NCBI GenBank assembly: GCA_029168955.1 | Contig: JAPDOI010000273.1 | Span: 744,001 to 808,000 of the forward strand | Length of the DNA stretch: 64,000 bases | From: Aplectana chamaeleonis | Lineage: Eukaryota; Nematoda; Chromadorea; Rhabditida; Cosmocercidae | Direction of reading: 5' to 3' | Shown here: positions 1-10,879 of the stretch, in pieces | Numbering within the stretch: position 1 is the stretch's first letter | Layout: each line of letters begins with the position of its first letter | Translations under genes and position numbers: made by a program | Notes under the pieces: model-generated | Seen by the model: only the letters and a program-made list of their open reading frames with translations | Told to the model about the DNA's origin: nothing | Database searches by the model: none

Positions 1-1
1 T

Positions 2-134
2 AGTGTTTTCCAAAAGAAAAATAACGAAAACGTGTACGAAAAGTGCTGGGAAGCAATTCTGAAAATGAGGGAATTCGGAGCCGAAATGGGGGAGAAACCC
101 CAGCGAAGGGGCTGGGGCTGCTCGGTAAAAGGTC
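2..134 (+). CDS. Partial exon of an unrecognised gene, cut by the window start
   Basis: The frame starting at base 2 is open from the window edge to a TAG near 158 and reads as charged, protein-like sequence (KCWEAILKMREFG, then GEKPQRRGWGC). A GT donor after AAAAG at 134/135 would join in phase to an exon at 356-396 that follows a good acceptor (tattttcag) and reads CLEDINFYAYSQK before AAG|GTTTTG. Alternatively the gene simply ends at the TAG. The 5' part lies outside the window. No family recognised. Confidence 0.4.
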
Positions 135-139
135 AGCGC

Positions 140-985
140 ACGGAAGACAAGAATTAGGAACAAAAAGTGGAGGCAAAAAGAACAACGATGTGCTATAAAA
201 TAAAGAAGAGAGCGAGAGCAGGGAGGACAGGCATAGAAATTTTTGTTAGTTATGGGCAACATACATAAAACTCAGAGATGAGTTTAATGATTCTGAGAAT
301 TTTCGTTCGCCTATAATGTGGCAGTAAATAACGAGCGGCATTCCTGTATTTTCAGTTTGCCTCGAAGATATCAATTTTTATGCGTATTCGCAAAAGGTTT
401 TGGAAATGATTGTGCTCATGGTCCATCGTTTGCGATTAACCAGAACGGTATTTCCTCGAGCCTCAGTGTTGTACACTTATACAACACACCATCAATTCGA
501 CGACTAAGCCGCAAAACCGCTGCTAACCGCGGTTAGCCGCAGCTCCGAGGTGCGGTTACGCGTAGCCCAATCGTAGCCCAGCCGTAACCAAACCGGATTT
601 TTTGTGAATGCCCGTTTCATCCGCTAGCCCAGCCGCAACCGTGGTTTGCCTTTCATGAACCCCAGCCTAGACCTTCGTCAGAAATATTGCCCTCGTATCT
701 CATAGTAACACGACTGACTGTCGCGAATCGTGATAAATGAGGAACCAACGCTTCGACTTGGGTGATCGGTCACCACGTCAGAAGTCACCAATCGAATCAA
801 CACGAGGCAGGTGTTTGCCCGAGTGTTTCTGTGTGTACGGGCACGAATCAGCGTTGGTGAGCGTCGAGTAGCACGCTATAGTGGAAGCGCACGTCCTCGC
901 GACGTAGGCCATTGTTATACCACTTGAGAAGAGCTATTGCGGGAACACTTTGCATGCGCCGTTCGCTTCGCAAAGTTGCAGATGG
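140..985. other. Intergenic stretch, mostly featureless
   Basis: Apart from the possible small exon at 356-396, I see only a patch of imperfect AACCGC/AGCCGC repeats near 505-650 and otherwise unremarkable sequence. Confidence 0.3.
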
Positions 986-989
986 GTGT

Positions 990-1110
990 AATACAACCAA
1001 ATGTTAAAACCTTGCGGCAATCGGTCGCTGCCGCGGGCATGTGCGGCGCGCTGCGATCGATGCCCGCGACAGCGACTGACTACCGCACGGTTTTAACATT
1101 TGGATGTATT
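990..1110. mobile_element. Short palindromic MITE, 121 bp
   Basis: The two ends are inverted copies: AATACAACCAAATGTTAAAA on the left matches the reverse complement of the right end at about 25 of 28 positions. The inside is GC-rich and also palindromic. No target duplication could be fixed with confidence. Confidence 0.55.
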
Positions 1111-1316
1111 GGTCTAGTGCGGGTTTCCTCTGTTTTTCCAAACTTTTTTTGTAGTTCCTTTTTTCGTTTCTCCCCTGGTCTCTTCACCTCATCTTTAATA
1201 TACATATCTTCAAAGTATCGTACGCGCAAAAAACCGTATCTCATTTTTTCGTGTTTTTGCGCAGGCGATTCTCTGACATACAGTACAAAAGTCGAAAGGC
1301 TCCACAAAACCATTAA

Positions 1317-1592
1317 AGGCTGTGTTCAAAATCTTTAGTTTCTTTCACAGAAACGTGAGCTTTGGGACCTACTGATTAAAACAGTGAAGACAGACTCACG
1401 AAAATCCATCGGGAAGTGGGTGAAAATCTACATTCTCAAAATTATGTCGTCACACAAGAGCTCCTGCTTAAGCGTAAAAATGTATTCTCGTCACTTTCTG
1501 CAGTTCTTCCTTACGGTGCTGTCACAGTAAGCCCTTGACCTATCATAATCTGTAAGAAGCTGAACATCCACGATTTATCGTGAACACTGCCT
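1317..1592. mobile_element. MITE family A, 276-bp short copy
   Basis: TTAA flanks both ends (1313-1316 and 1593-1596). The left end is AGGCTGTGTTCA and the right end TGAACACTGCCT, the family A termini. The copy is internally deleted relative to the ~485-bp full form. Confidence 0.6.
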
Positions 1593-1879
1593 TTAACTTT
1601 CGAAAAAAAAAACTTTTCAAAACATCTCGAATTATTCACTTCCCACCCCTCCGTCAATTTCGGTGTGTCTAGTGCAATAAGTCGGAAGTTTTTTTTTCAC
1701 AAACGTCGGATGTGTTTTTTGCTTTAAGCTTATTAGGTGGGTGAATTTCTCTTGCCTTTCGTTCACTGGGACTTATTCTAAAAAAAAGATGTATCCATTG
1801 GGCAAATTTGGATGTTGGAATTTCCCGAATTAAAAATTTCAAAGGCTGAATTATCTGCGTTTGTGATGGCGCTCCTGTT

Positions 1880-2060
1880 CCTTGTGCTAGATGGTTGGGG
1901 AAAACTGGTGGCGGATCGTCATTTTGAGCCTTTTCAACATCGGAACCATATGTTTTTAACACGCAAAACTTCACTGGCGTGGTCCACCGGGCTCATTCAT
2001 GAAATTGAGCCCGAAAAATGGACATTGATTTTCAGCGGGAACGACCCCTTTGAAGCCTGC
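1880..2060. repeat. Dispersed repeat D, copy 1
   Basis: This block is alignable to 36329-36480; both contain GGTCTACCGGGCTCATTCATG or its near variant and the same order of flanking words. The open frames on both strands here follow from the repeat and are not taken as genes. Confidence 0.5.
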
Positions 2061-2175
2061 CTCTTTGTAAACTGAAAATGAACTGATTTGCTGTTGATTC
2101 CGGGTTATTGATCCGACGTTTTGTCTGCAATCGCGTGGGCGATGGCACGTGCCAGACGTAAGTTGGCGTGATGTA

Positions 2176-2370
2176 CTGTCGTTCTCTGGGCCAAATTCCG
2201 TTTCGAAATAGCGGACTACGGCTATTGCATCATGCGACACGTGTTAATCGTGCTAGGACCACTTGTTCCCGGCACGATCCACCCTTCTCCCAGCAGGATT
2301 ATCACGTGTCGAATGGTGCAGCAGCCGTAGTCCGCAATTGCGGACCGGACTTTGGGCCAGAGAACGACAG
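2176..2370. mobile_element. TA-flanked MITE, 195 bp
   Basis: TA at 2174-2175 and 2371-2372 brackets ends CTGTCGTTCTCTGGGCC / GGGCCAGAGAACGACAG. The inverted repeat runs about 90 bp with mismatches. The subterminal word TCTGGGCCAAATTCCG is shared with the element at about 25217-25490. Confidence 0.7.
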
Positions 2371-2428
2371 TATTGCATTCAAAACTGGCCCTCAGCGACA
2401 GCGACGTCGCTATCCCCTGTGACCGCGA

Positions 2429-2474
2429 CAGGGCTGTCGCAGAGTATAACGACAGGGCTGTCGCAGAGTATATT
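2429..2474. repeat. Two-copy tandem repeat of 23-24 bp
   Basis: The unit CGACAGGGCTGTCGCAGAGT occurs twice in succession; it contains the palindrome CGACAG-ggct-CTGTCG. Confidence 0.6.
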
Positions 2475-2628
2475 TCAGTATCCTCTATTTCTAAGTGAAA
2501 TTTATTTCCGTCTGTCGAGTGCGTCTGCTCCCGTGTGCAGCGTTTCCTCCTCCCCCACACTTACTCGATGTCCCTCCTCTCGCTCCACACCAGCACGCGA
2601 AGGAACGCACTACTTGTGTCTTAGAAAC

Positions 2629-2835
2629 ATGGGATTGCAGCAAAGACGCTTGGACGAGCTGCTCGTCTTACTGAAATTTGCTCAATTTCCGCATCTGGTC
2701 AAACTTGAAGCAGAAAATCTCTGGAAAGAGATACGCAACATAGAATGCCGTGAAAGCCGAATTTTGAACCGAACTTCGGATGAAATTACAATGGCAGAAC
2801 TTCGACAATCGTGGAGAGCTTCCCGAAGAGCCTGA
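2629..2835 (+). CDS. Small helical protein or terminal exon (68 codons)
   Basis: ATG at 2629 follows the acceptor-like tgtgtcttag by four bases, as expected for a trans-spliced or last exon. The 68-residue product is rich in Leu, Glu and Arg (MGLQQRRLDELLVLLKFAQF at the start, WRASRRA at the end) and looks alpha-helical. The stop at 2833-2835 is followed by AATAAA at 2885-2890. It could be a complete small gene or a 3' exon. No family recognised. Confidence 0.5.
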   Translation: MGLQQRRLDELLVLLKFAQFPHLVKLEAENLWKEIRNIECRESRILNRTSDEITMAELRQSWRASRRA

Positions 2836-3189
2836 AGAAGTGCTTTGAGGTTGGCGGTTCAAACCTTGAACGTTCATGATTGCAAATAAATATATTGTTC
2901 AGAACAGGATTTGCAAAAAATGCAATTTTCATGCGTCTTAAACTAGCCCGCGAACATTTTTCCGCGCCTTCATATCTCGTTGAGAATTTCATTTACATAG
3001 ATTTATTCAACTTTGGCAGTAATAGAAATGAGATCAGTGTATTGTGACAACGTCATAGATTGAATCATATGAGCAGGAAGTCAACATGAAAGTCTGCCCT
3101 AAGTTGAAGAATAAATAACATTTTGTACTCTCTTTGGCTAGAGTAAGGCCGTATGGTAGGCACATGTGCTTGATGAAGGAGGAAGAGAT

Positions 3190-3423
3190 TCAAACGTTTG
3201 AGCTAAAACAATTGCATTTGACGTGTAATTGTAACGGTAGTGAGAGACTGTAGATTGACCACTCGTTACACTCTCGTATTGAAGAATCCACCACCACCGG
3301 CTCACGTTTTCGTTTCTCGGGCTGAAATATGAAAATCAGATGTGCGCTATTCGACAGATCGAAAACTTCGCCATCTGCAGAGCAGTCTCGATGACTATGG
3401 GTTTGATCGGAAGACAATGACAT
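3190..3423 (-). CDS. Small unrecognised protein (77 codons)
   Basis: Read on -, ATG at 3423 lies shortly after an acceptor-like aatcatctcag, which suggests trans-splicing. The product is polar, contains PEKRKREPVVVDSSIRE and ends CNCFSSNV before a stop. A second good acceptor (catatttcag) lies inside, so the last 45 codons may instead be a separate terminal exon. Codon third positions look coding. No domain recognised. Confidence 0.45.
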   Translation of the reverse strand: MSLSSDQTHSHRDCSADGEVFDLSNSAHLIFIFQPEKRKREPVVVDSSIRECNEWSIYSLSLPLQLHVKCNCFSSNV

Positions 3424-3715
3424 TTAAAGACTTCTGAGATGATTTCATTGATGATTACGCTATCCACTAGTCCGGAATTTGAAGTCTAGACTATAATGTC
3501 AAACGCGGACTGCTGGAAAGTTGGCTAAGTTGATAACACATACATATATACGGCAGCTCACAAAAGTCTCCGATTCTTGGATGCAACTTGTTTTTAAACT
3601 TTCCCGACCCGAAAGTCGAGCATTTGTGTGAACTTTTGACATGAGTAAAGTCTGTCCGAATAAGACCGCCTGCCTACGCGGTTGGGGTGCGTGCCCGACC
3701 GGAGTGGATACTCAG

Positions 3716-4286
3716 GCAAACTGGGGCGTCGACAACAGGTTGATAAATTGTCATCTCATAAACCGCTCCCTGTTGATCAGTCAAATCGCGCGCACTGTCA
3801 GCCTGAGACCTGCCGGTTGCCCAGAGACGTCCGCCTGTTGTCGTGCTGTTGACAACTTGATGTGTCGCGTTTAGCGGCCTCATTAGCAGCAGTTCACATC
3901 CTACAGGACTGTTTCATCTAGCTTACGTACTACTTTACACCGACACGCATCGCGGCTGGGTCGCCCAGCCTCCACTGGGGTCACCACCGGTTGGGCAGGA
4001 CCTCAAGCGGGGCCAGTGCACCGCAAACTTGGGTAATTGAACCGGCTGCGCTCTCATCATTCACAGCATGCCTGAAAAATGCATCGTATACTTCCCTTGT
4101 ATCCAGAGAGCTAGCTGCGCAACGGCTCGACATCGACGAGATCATAACTCGCGGCCGTAATTGTTGTGCAACTGCTCGACGTCGACCAAAGCATAACTCG
4201 CGGCCACGGCCCCGCCGAATATCGGCGCGTTGGCCAGCGGTGACTCGTGATGGGCGGATTAACCTGTTGTCGAAGCCCCAGTTTGC
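3716..4286. mobile_element. 571-bp TIR element carrying an SL1-like sequence
   Basis: The left end GCAAACTGGGGC-GTCGACAACAGG matches the reverse complement of the right end (GCAAACTGGGGC-TTCGACAACAGG) with one mismatch over about 26 bp. Inside are an imperfect ~55-bp tandem duplication (about 4110-4210) and an SL1-like 22-mer on -. Part of the interior aligns with 17990-18145. It lies directly upstream of the exon at 4350, so it may sit in that gene's intron. Confidence 0.6.
4022..4043 (-). other. SL1-like 22-mer inside a repeat
   Basis: On - this matches 20 of 22 bases of the nematode spliced leader SL1; the differences are T to C at position 5 and A to C at position 21. A GT follows immediately, as in the SL RNA donor. 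The next 80 bases show no Sm site or SL RNA-like end, so this is not an intact SL RNA gene. Confidence 0.6.
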
Positions 4287-4349
4287 TAGAGTAGGGTAAT
4301 TTTTGAATTTGCAAATCATGCTGGCAGACTTCACTAGAACACAGTTTAG

Positions 4350-4558
4350 TAGATCGCCGTATCAAAAATGTGCCCGCTCCTTCTGAAGCCTCTCCCCATG
4401 TTCCTCGGCTTCTTGCTCAGTCTTTCTGGAGTCATGTCCACATCCTCCGACATCCTGGATTCCCATACTCTGAACCCGGCCCGCTTCTCATGGGGTTACA
4501 GTCACCGCTGTGGTCGGAGCAAAATGTCCGAACACTTGTGCTCTACAGTTACCTGTGA
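4350..4558 (+). CDS. Terminal exon of an unrecognised gene
   Basis: After an acceptor (acacagtttag) the frame reads DRRIKNVPAPSEASPHVP and ends LVLYSYL, 68 residues, with a TGA at 4556-4558 that overlaps AATAAA at 4558-4563. Third-position pattern is strongly coding. The exon starts with a split codon, so upstream exons exist; the element at 3716-4286 would then be intronic. Product unknown. Confidence 0.5.
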
Positions 4559-4851
4559 ATAAAACAATGACTTCTATAAAAAGTGTATCTGTTACTACAC
4601 TCCATGACTTCCTCGTCCTCTTACGGGTACATACAATAATTTCTATTTTGAAAGTACATGTACTGCTGATTTTCATTCAAGATTTTCTTAGTGGGAAATT
4701 GTTTCCTAAAATTGAAATTCGGGGTCATAGCCGTAATGTGTTCCAGCCACAAGAAATGGGGCGACGGGGGATGAGCAACGCGCGTAACTAGATAGAACAC
4801 GGAGTACCCCCCGCCTCTCTTGCGGCTGCAAAACATTGCGACCATCACCAT

Positions 4852-4894
4852 GTCCGATGTTGGACAATGCGGATAGCATTGTCCAACATCGGAC
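4852..4894. other. Perfect 19-bp inverted repeat with 5-base loop
   Basis: Arms GTCCGATGTTGGACAATGC (4852-4870) and its exact complement (4876-4894) flank GGATA. No adjacent T-run or open frame explains it. Confidence 0.8.
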
Positions 4895-5255
4895 GGCCCC
4901 TTAAGGGCCTGCAGAGTTCAAGTCGCGGCGTTGCTCGCAGCAACGAAGAGCGCTGAGTGATGCAATATTGATTACGTTTTGACGCTGCGACGACCCTGCG
5001 TCACGGCCAGCAAGCTGCAACCGACGCGGCGACGATAATGTTCGCCAACATTTTTGTCGGGGATGACGCTGGGCGACCAGTCGCCGGTCGGTGCAACTGT
5101 AGACCCCTGTAGATCAGGTCATCACGAAAGGGAAAAAAGTTGAAGAAAAAACGGGTAAGAACATGTTAGAACGACTAATTACTGTTTGTCCGCCCGCCCC
5201 CGATCGAATGCTTGTATGCTCTTAAAGTAGTCCCCCTAAGTTACAGGCAAATACT
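4895..5255. other. Unassigned stretch
   Basis: I see no gene, repeat pair or motif that I can support here. Confidence 0.3.
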
Positions 5256-5259
5256 TTAA

Positions 5260-5744
5260 AGGAAGTGTTCACGATAAAAAACCGTATTCCAGTTTTCCAT
5301 GCATTTGAACAGACAAGTTCACGAAGTGGTGGGTAATAGGGAAAAGTCGCCATAAAACTCTCGAATATCGAAAAAACTGTTTAAAACCGTATTGAATACT
5401 TATTCGTGCACTGCGGACAAAACGTCGAACCTAACGTTGCTAGTGGTTTTGAGCTTCGAAAATCCCAGGTAAGTGACTTCTCTGTTTTCTGTACCAAAAA
5501 CTCTTGAAAAGTAGGATAGGCAATGCACATACTTGGATATGGGAATCTTTCGCGATGTCCCTCTGGTGAAACGAACGCAGGACAATTGTTCAATGACTTG
5601 GGCAAGATGATCCAGTTGGTCGGTTGGTCCACGGGTATTTCATCCACTTCCTGGCTGTTTTCCGTTCGTTCTTATTCTCCATGAAGGGACCCAAAAATTA
5701 GGTTTTCGAAAAAACGGGCGGCTTTTCCATTGTGAAAACTGCCT
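5260..5744. mobile_element. MITE family A, 485 bp
   Basis: TTAA at 5256-5259 and 5745-5748; ends AGGAAGTGTTCACGATAA and a diverged TTGTGAAAACTGCCT. The right half resembles 32720-32870, which is probably another remnant. Confidence 0.65.
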
Positions 5745-6014
5745 TTAAAAGCAAGACAAAAGTCTGCGAAACAAGCATTTGTAAAAATCTCGTTACATGA
5801 TGGCCAGCAAAAACCCAGCAATTAGCCATTCTAACTTGTTCCAGCGCTTTTTTCTCCGAATTTTCATTTATTCCCACGCTTGTGATGGTCAGATCTACCT
5901 TTCCATGAGGATAGCGCAACAAGGTTTTCCACGAAAACCCTGCCTTCAACTTAACTTTTTTGATACGTGTATTCATTATCGTGGGGAGCACTAGAGGGCT
6001 CATGACCGCATTTA

Positions 6015-6458
6015 AGTCAGTATTCACGAGAAATTTCACTTCCGATATCTCCACGGCTTGCGGAAGGTCTGGTGCCCTATATAGCAAGGCATGCTTAAAA
6101 AGGACACGGAAGAGGCGTTTACGAGCCAAAATAGGCCCTTCCTTGTTTACGTTGATTTTTAAGCATGGAGGAATTGACCGCTAGATGGACGATACCTATC
6201 AGTGCAATGAAGCGATCAGCTCACTTATCAGCACTTCCTTGACTTGATCAATCCTGTAATCTGAGTCTTCATTTGTTCATTCCAAGGGAGCGAATCTGGG
6301 GCACCAGGCGTGTCTGGGGCACCAAAACGCTTGTTTGCAGCCGTTATTTTGCCGCTCCTGGCTCGTTTTCTACCGTTCTTTCGACACTGGGAGCCTAGGA
6401 TCCTTCTCGCCTAACATTTCACTGTGGAAAGTCAACGAGGATGATCATCCTGAACGCT
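6015..6458. mobile_element. MITE family A variant, reversed relative to 48630-49059
   Basis: The ends are diverged forms of the family A TIR (GTCAGTATTCACGA; TGAACGCT followed by TTGA). Internal sequence, including the stretch AGGCATGCTTAAAAAG and GGATGATCATCC, matches the copy at 48630-49059 in the opposite orientation. Confidence 0.6.
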
Positions 6459-6917
6459 TTGAAGTCAGAATTTATAGCGTTTGGAAAGCAACTTAGGCGA
6501 TCAAGGCGGAGAATTTTAGCGCCCAAAACGCAAAGCCTGAAGCAACAAACAGTCGGCACGGATCGCACTGATACCTTTGCTTCCTCTTTGACTGCCGGCT
6601 GGCGCGAACGCGGTGCACGTGTGTTATAACATACTTGCACCGACTTTGAATGAGAGACTGAGATCAACATATGTTGCCTGAACTAGCGCTTAAACGCAAA
6701 ACTGACAGCAGCATACGCTGTGAGGGTTCCGCCCCGTTAGGACAACGTCTGCAGCATCTAATAAACGGCATGGGCCTAGAAGCCTCCATAGCGAGTTCTA
6801 GCTGCCCAACGATTATGCGACATGATTCTCGCTTTTTCTTTTGCAGCGAAGTGAAAGGTCAAGGCATCTCATCTTCCTCTTCCGCAAATCCGACCATAAA
6901 ACTTTGTGTGAGCAGCC

Positions 6918-7072
6918 GGGACAGGGGCTCTCTACACACCGAGGTAGGAGTTGTCCCGCCTTTTGGGGCTCTAATTCCACTCGGATCTACTTCGCTCGCG
7001 TTGAGTGGCGTGCCGTTTCAAACTGCAAAAACGGGACAACTTCTCTCTCAGTGTGTAGAGAGCCCCTGTCCC
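6918..7072. mobile_element. MITE family F, 155 bp with 8-bp duplication
   Basis: GGGACAGGGGCTCTCTACAC and its complement form the ends. GAGCAGCC flanks both sides exactly (6910-6917 and 7073-7080). Eight-base duplications point to a hAT-like transposase as the mobiliser, by inference. Confidence 0.8.
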
Positions 7073-7229
7073 GAGCAGCCGTCTGCCAAAATAAGTACTC
7101 AGTTACTGTGTGTAATTATGTACAGCATCACCATTCGAATGCCTTCTTCTGACGCAATTTCAGAAGACCTCCAGACTGTTCCGCTGTATACAACTTCATG
7201 ATTACTTAAAGAATATAATCACTATCATA

Positions 7230-7534
7230 CAAAACAATGAGAGTAGGAAAAGTCGGACTCACACGGCGACGAGTGTTCTGTGTGGGTTCCTGTTTACGTG
7301 GGCGCTCATTTTGGTGGTCTGTGATGGTGTCCTGAAAAAAAGGGAACTACTAGGTCAAGAAAGTCGATATCGGATGATGAGCTCATCAGAGTTTAGAGAA
7401 TTTACGACATTACACTCACAGTTAGCGTGCACGGCTGATTCAAAAGCATCCTCAACTGATTATTATCCGTCTTCTGTAAAGGAATATGATTACTCTAATC
7501 CCCTTCACACGCAGAGCAAGCTCCATCGTCTGTG
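7230..7534 (+). CDS. Possible exon of a secreted or membrane protein
   Basis: One frame is open from upstream of 7150 to TGA at 7533 and contains a hydrophobic core (VLCGFLFTWALILVVCDG) followed by a polar tail with DYYPSSVKEYDYSNP. No ATG lies in that frame, so a start would have to come from an upstream exon; an acceptor-like aatttcag ends at 7161. Weakly supported. Confidence 0.25.
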
Positions 7535-7539
7535 AGTGG

Positions 7540-8230
7540 TTAACAGCGGATATGGGACTACTCTATACATCACACCAGCACCAATCCTGAGAAGCATGCT
7601 CTTCACTGGGCGCCGGTCGAAGTCTCCCGCGATTAGCGATAGGTCAGAAGTAAAGCTTGGGCGAAACAATTGAAAATCTATCTTTAGGGTTCCCAGAAGA
7701 GACCCGCATTAGAGACCGAATTATTTTCAAACAACATCGTTCTACGATCCCCTAAAAATCGGCATTTAGGTCATATAGTTATGGTACAAAGGTGGGATGG
7801 TTTTAGAACAGCTGATTGAGAAAACTGTGGTAAAAGACTGGGAGACATTGCGTAAACAGCTGTGCAATCGTTGAGGTGGAGAGGTCTTCCAGTGTATTGG
7901 GAATCCATAGAGGGCACGGAATGTCAAACAAACGAAACGCCATACAGGTAACCACTGGCAGAGGTAGCTAAGATTCGCTAAGCGCCATATCTAAGCCAGC
8001 GTAATAACTACGAGATCCCCGTCTCGCGACAACTGCTTCATCATTTTGGGCCTAACGCTCCCTGGAATAAGATACGGAGAAACGAATATATCCGAGGAAG
8101 ATGTCGCAACGCTATGATGATTTTTAAAATGCATATTTCTGCGAGAACTGGACCTTCCTGCACTTCATTGCCCGACTTCTCCTCCCGTTGAAGAACTATC
8201 ACTTTGGGAAAAGAATCCTTAAATCTTCAG
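7540..8230. other. Unassigned stretch
   Basis: No repeat pair and no exon with good splice sites found. Confidence 0.3.
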
Positions 8231-8245
8231 AATTAAATGTTTGTG

Positions 8246-8470
8246 TAATGATGACGGCTAACACACCTCATCAAAAAGCGGTTCCACGTGTTGATTGCTG
8301 AGCAGCTGTGCCTTGCTCACCATCATGGACTGATTGTACCCATGCAACTGCTAAAAGCATCGTCAGTGATGATTGTTGGAAATACTGGAATTTTACAAGA
8401 TTCAAGCTACTCAATTACAACTACGACAGCTTTTTTTTGTGAGTTTGACGCCACAATTCGCTGTGTCTAG
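8246..8470 (+). CDS. Possible terminal exon, unrecognised
   Basis: A frame of about 75 codons is open and reads FHVLIAEQLCLAHHHGLIVP and so on, with plausible codon usage, to TAG at 8468. Splice signals at its start are unclear. No family recognised. Confidence 0.25.
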
Positions 8471-8624
8471 CTCAAAGATGCTGACAGTAAAACCAAAACT
8501 CAAAACTCTTCCACATACTTGGTTTTTGCTTTGATTGCGGTGATACTGAGCCACTTTTCGAATCACACTTGGCTCTGCCGGCGTCGCGAAATCCCCCTGA
8601 AAACATAGTTACGTAGTTTTTTTT

Positions 8625-8778
8625 GGGACAGGGGCTCTCTACACAACGAGGGAGTAGTTGTCCCGCCTTTTGCGGCTCTAATTCCACTCGGGACCACTTC
8701 GCTCGCGATGAATGCGTGAAGCTTCAAACTGCAAAAACGGGATTACACCTCGCTCGATGTGTAGTCAGCCCCTGTCCC
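8625..8778. mobile_element. MITE family F, 154 bp
   Basis: GGGACAGGGGCTCTCTACAC at left and the diverged complement at right; target duplication is probably within the flanking GTTTTTTT runs. Confidence 0.75.
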
Positions 8779-8919
8779 GTTTTTTCATCCTTCTACATAT
8801 TGGAGCGATTTCCATATCCATTTGGGAGAAAATTATTGGGTGAGTTACTAAGACCCTAGCTTAGTACCGGAGAAGATCTCTGACAATCATTGGAAGCCAC
8901 GAGAAGCCGTTGTTCTGCA

Positions 8920-9194
8920 TGCACAGAAGACACTTGACGAAATACAGTGTTTATCATCGTGTGGCCCACACATACATATACTTGGATGCAGACCGGACTT
9001 CATACATATTTCACATGATTCTCCATAATTACCTGCCGTTGCCGGAGATGGCATTCTTCGAGGGAATCAAGGGGAAATCAACTCCGTTGGCACACAAAAT
9101 TCAATACGAAACATCCACTTTATGGTCAACCACTACTTCCATAGAATTTCCTCGCGCGCAACGGATTTTTTCGCGTCTGACCGTGGAAATTTAG
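8920..9194 (+). CDS. Candidate exon upstream of the 9313-10296 gene
   Basis: Open for about 90 codons with protein-like sequence (YIYLDADRTSYIFHMILHNY; PEMAFFEGIKGK). A donor in TTTTCGC|GTCTGACC would join in phase to an acceptor at gatcaatttcag (about 9228). Belonging to the downstream gene is inferred from strand and spacing only. Confidence 0.3.
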
Positions 9195-9312
9195 AGGGGA
9201 TCCGAATAATTCATGATCAATTTCAGCCGCATTATTGAGACGGTCCCGACTCATTGTCGCTGAGCTAACTATTTCTCCGCCGCGTGCGGTTTCATCCCGT
9301 CCGCTTTTTTAG

Positions 9313-10296
9313 GAAAATTTCCGAGCATGCCTCCTCAGAAAGACGATTTACTATTGATTGTTATATTGAAAAGTTGGAATGGATGCAAAATAGCTTTACG
9401 AAGAAAGTCTGTCTTTACTCCAACTTTCTTAGGAAAACAATCCCACCAGCCGTAGCCTGTAACAATCCTAAAGGCACTGTTCACGATAACCTTCATCCTC
9501 GAATTTTCCATGATAAACGCTTCTCGTGGCTCTCAGAAGCAGAACAGCGTTGAACAAACGGAACGAAAAGCTACCCAGGAGCCGCAAAACGGCTAAGAAA
9601 AGTGGGCGAACCCCGCAGCTGTGGGCAAGTCCCGCCCCTCTCCGCCCCTCAACGTGAACAAAGGAACACTCGAAATCGTGAGTTGAGCGATGGTTTCCGA
9701 TCAAAAGCCCCGTTCTTCCCTTCATTCGCAACTTCTCTCTTTACTCAGGTCAGACATTGGCTGCAAAAGGAGGAAGTTACAAGCCTCGGACAACTGGTCC
9801 ACCATTTTCCCTAGCTCAATTTTTGAGGGACCATAACTCCCGTCCCAGAAGGTCTTGTAAGATTCCAGAAGCATCATTGGAACCAGGATGTGGGCGGTTT
9901 CCAGATAGGCGGAAAAGCAGAAAAACCATTCTTATCGTGAACACTGCCTTTAAATTCACAAGCCTCAAAAAACATTAAATTACAAAAGACAAAAGTCTAC
10001 ACCGCAATCACTTTGCATGAGTATTGCAACTTACCACACCTCAATATGGAAAGAAGGATAGAAACTGAAGAAAGCGTGTAGAATTCAGAAAATTTTTGAG
10101 AATCTCAGTTTTTTTGGCTGCACATATCTCAACAGACAATGAATTTTCGCTCATAAGTTCAGCCGAAGATAAAGGTTCAAAAGGTTCGAAACTATCTGAA
10201 CTGAAATCGCCCAGAATTCCTCAATTCACTAGAGTAGAGAGCTCATTTTGGACCCTAGCAGTATCGTACAGAGGACGAGCGCTCTATTCTTCCTAG
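9313..10296 (+). CDS. Two 3' exons of an unrecognised gene; MITE in the intron
   Basis: Exon 9313-9458 follows cgcttttttag and reads KISEHASSERRFTIDCYIEK, ending at a GT at 9459. Exon 10136-10296 follows atatctcaacag, reads EFSLISSAEDKGSKGSKLSE and ends ALYSS at TAG 10294-10296. The split codon (T + AC) agrees. The 677-base intron contains a complete family A MITE starting 13 bases after the donor. A second frame across the first exon is also open, so that exon is less certain than the last one. Confidence 0.4.
9472..9949. mobile_element. MITE family A, 478 bp, near full length
   Basis: Ends AGGCACTGTTCACGATAA and TTATCGTGAACACTGCCT; flanks CTAA and TTAA. Closely similar throughout to 59294-59778. 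Confidence 0.8.
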
Positions 10297-10299
10297 GAC

Positions 10300-10870
10300 C
10301 TCTTTCCCCTCACCCGCCTCTTCGTTGTGTTCATATTTGTTGGAGTCTAATTTATGTGAACATTATCCAGTTGTTCATTGATTGTTGATGTCCTTTAGTG
10401 TTTCTTGTTTTATATAAATGATTGTTCTCACGTGTGTGGTTTTTAGTATCGAGTTTTTTCCCGTGTACCTTGAAAATACTTGGAATGCTATCTCAGAATT
10501 TTTGTTAGGCAGAATTCTACTTTATGCAGTTCGGAACTTTTGGCTATTCCAATCGAACAAAGCAGCTCAGAGTGAGAGGTGAAGTGCAGAAGGCGGGCTA
10601 CTTCCATTCCTGTTCACTGCGCCCAAAACCCATTATCTTCGGCTTGGGAGCTGCAACAGAGGTTGTATACGACTGTGGGCCGTAATTTCATACATACCTT
10701 GAACCCCCTTCATAGTTGAACGACAGACCGGCGAAGCCCCTCTAGGTTGTCAGTTGTCCCTTTTCGGCCGTCCGTAGTCCACCTACGCCGTCCACACGCC
10801 TGCATAGGCCGCACTCGACGGGATGCCGCAATGGTGTTAATGGTATCATTGATCAAATTTCGATTGGGGT
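10300..10870. other. Intergenic stretch after the gene end
   Basis: No exon or repeat pair that I can support. Confidence 0.3.
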
Positions 10871-10879
10871 GATACAGGG

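Noticed and set aside
937..1338. 133-codon open frame on +
   Set aside because: It crosses the palindromic MITE at 990-1110 and the start of a family A copy and shows no coding pattern.
4022..4043. Functional SL1 RNA gene
   Set aside because: Two mismatches in the leader and no Sm-binding site or typical 3' structure in the next 80 bases.
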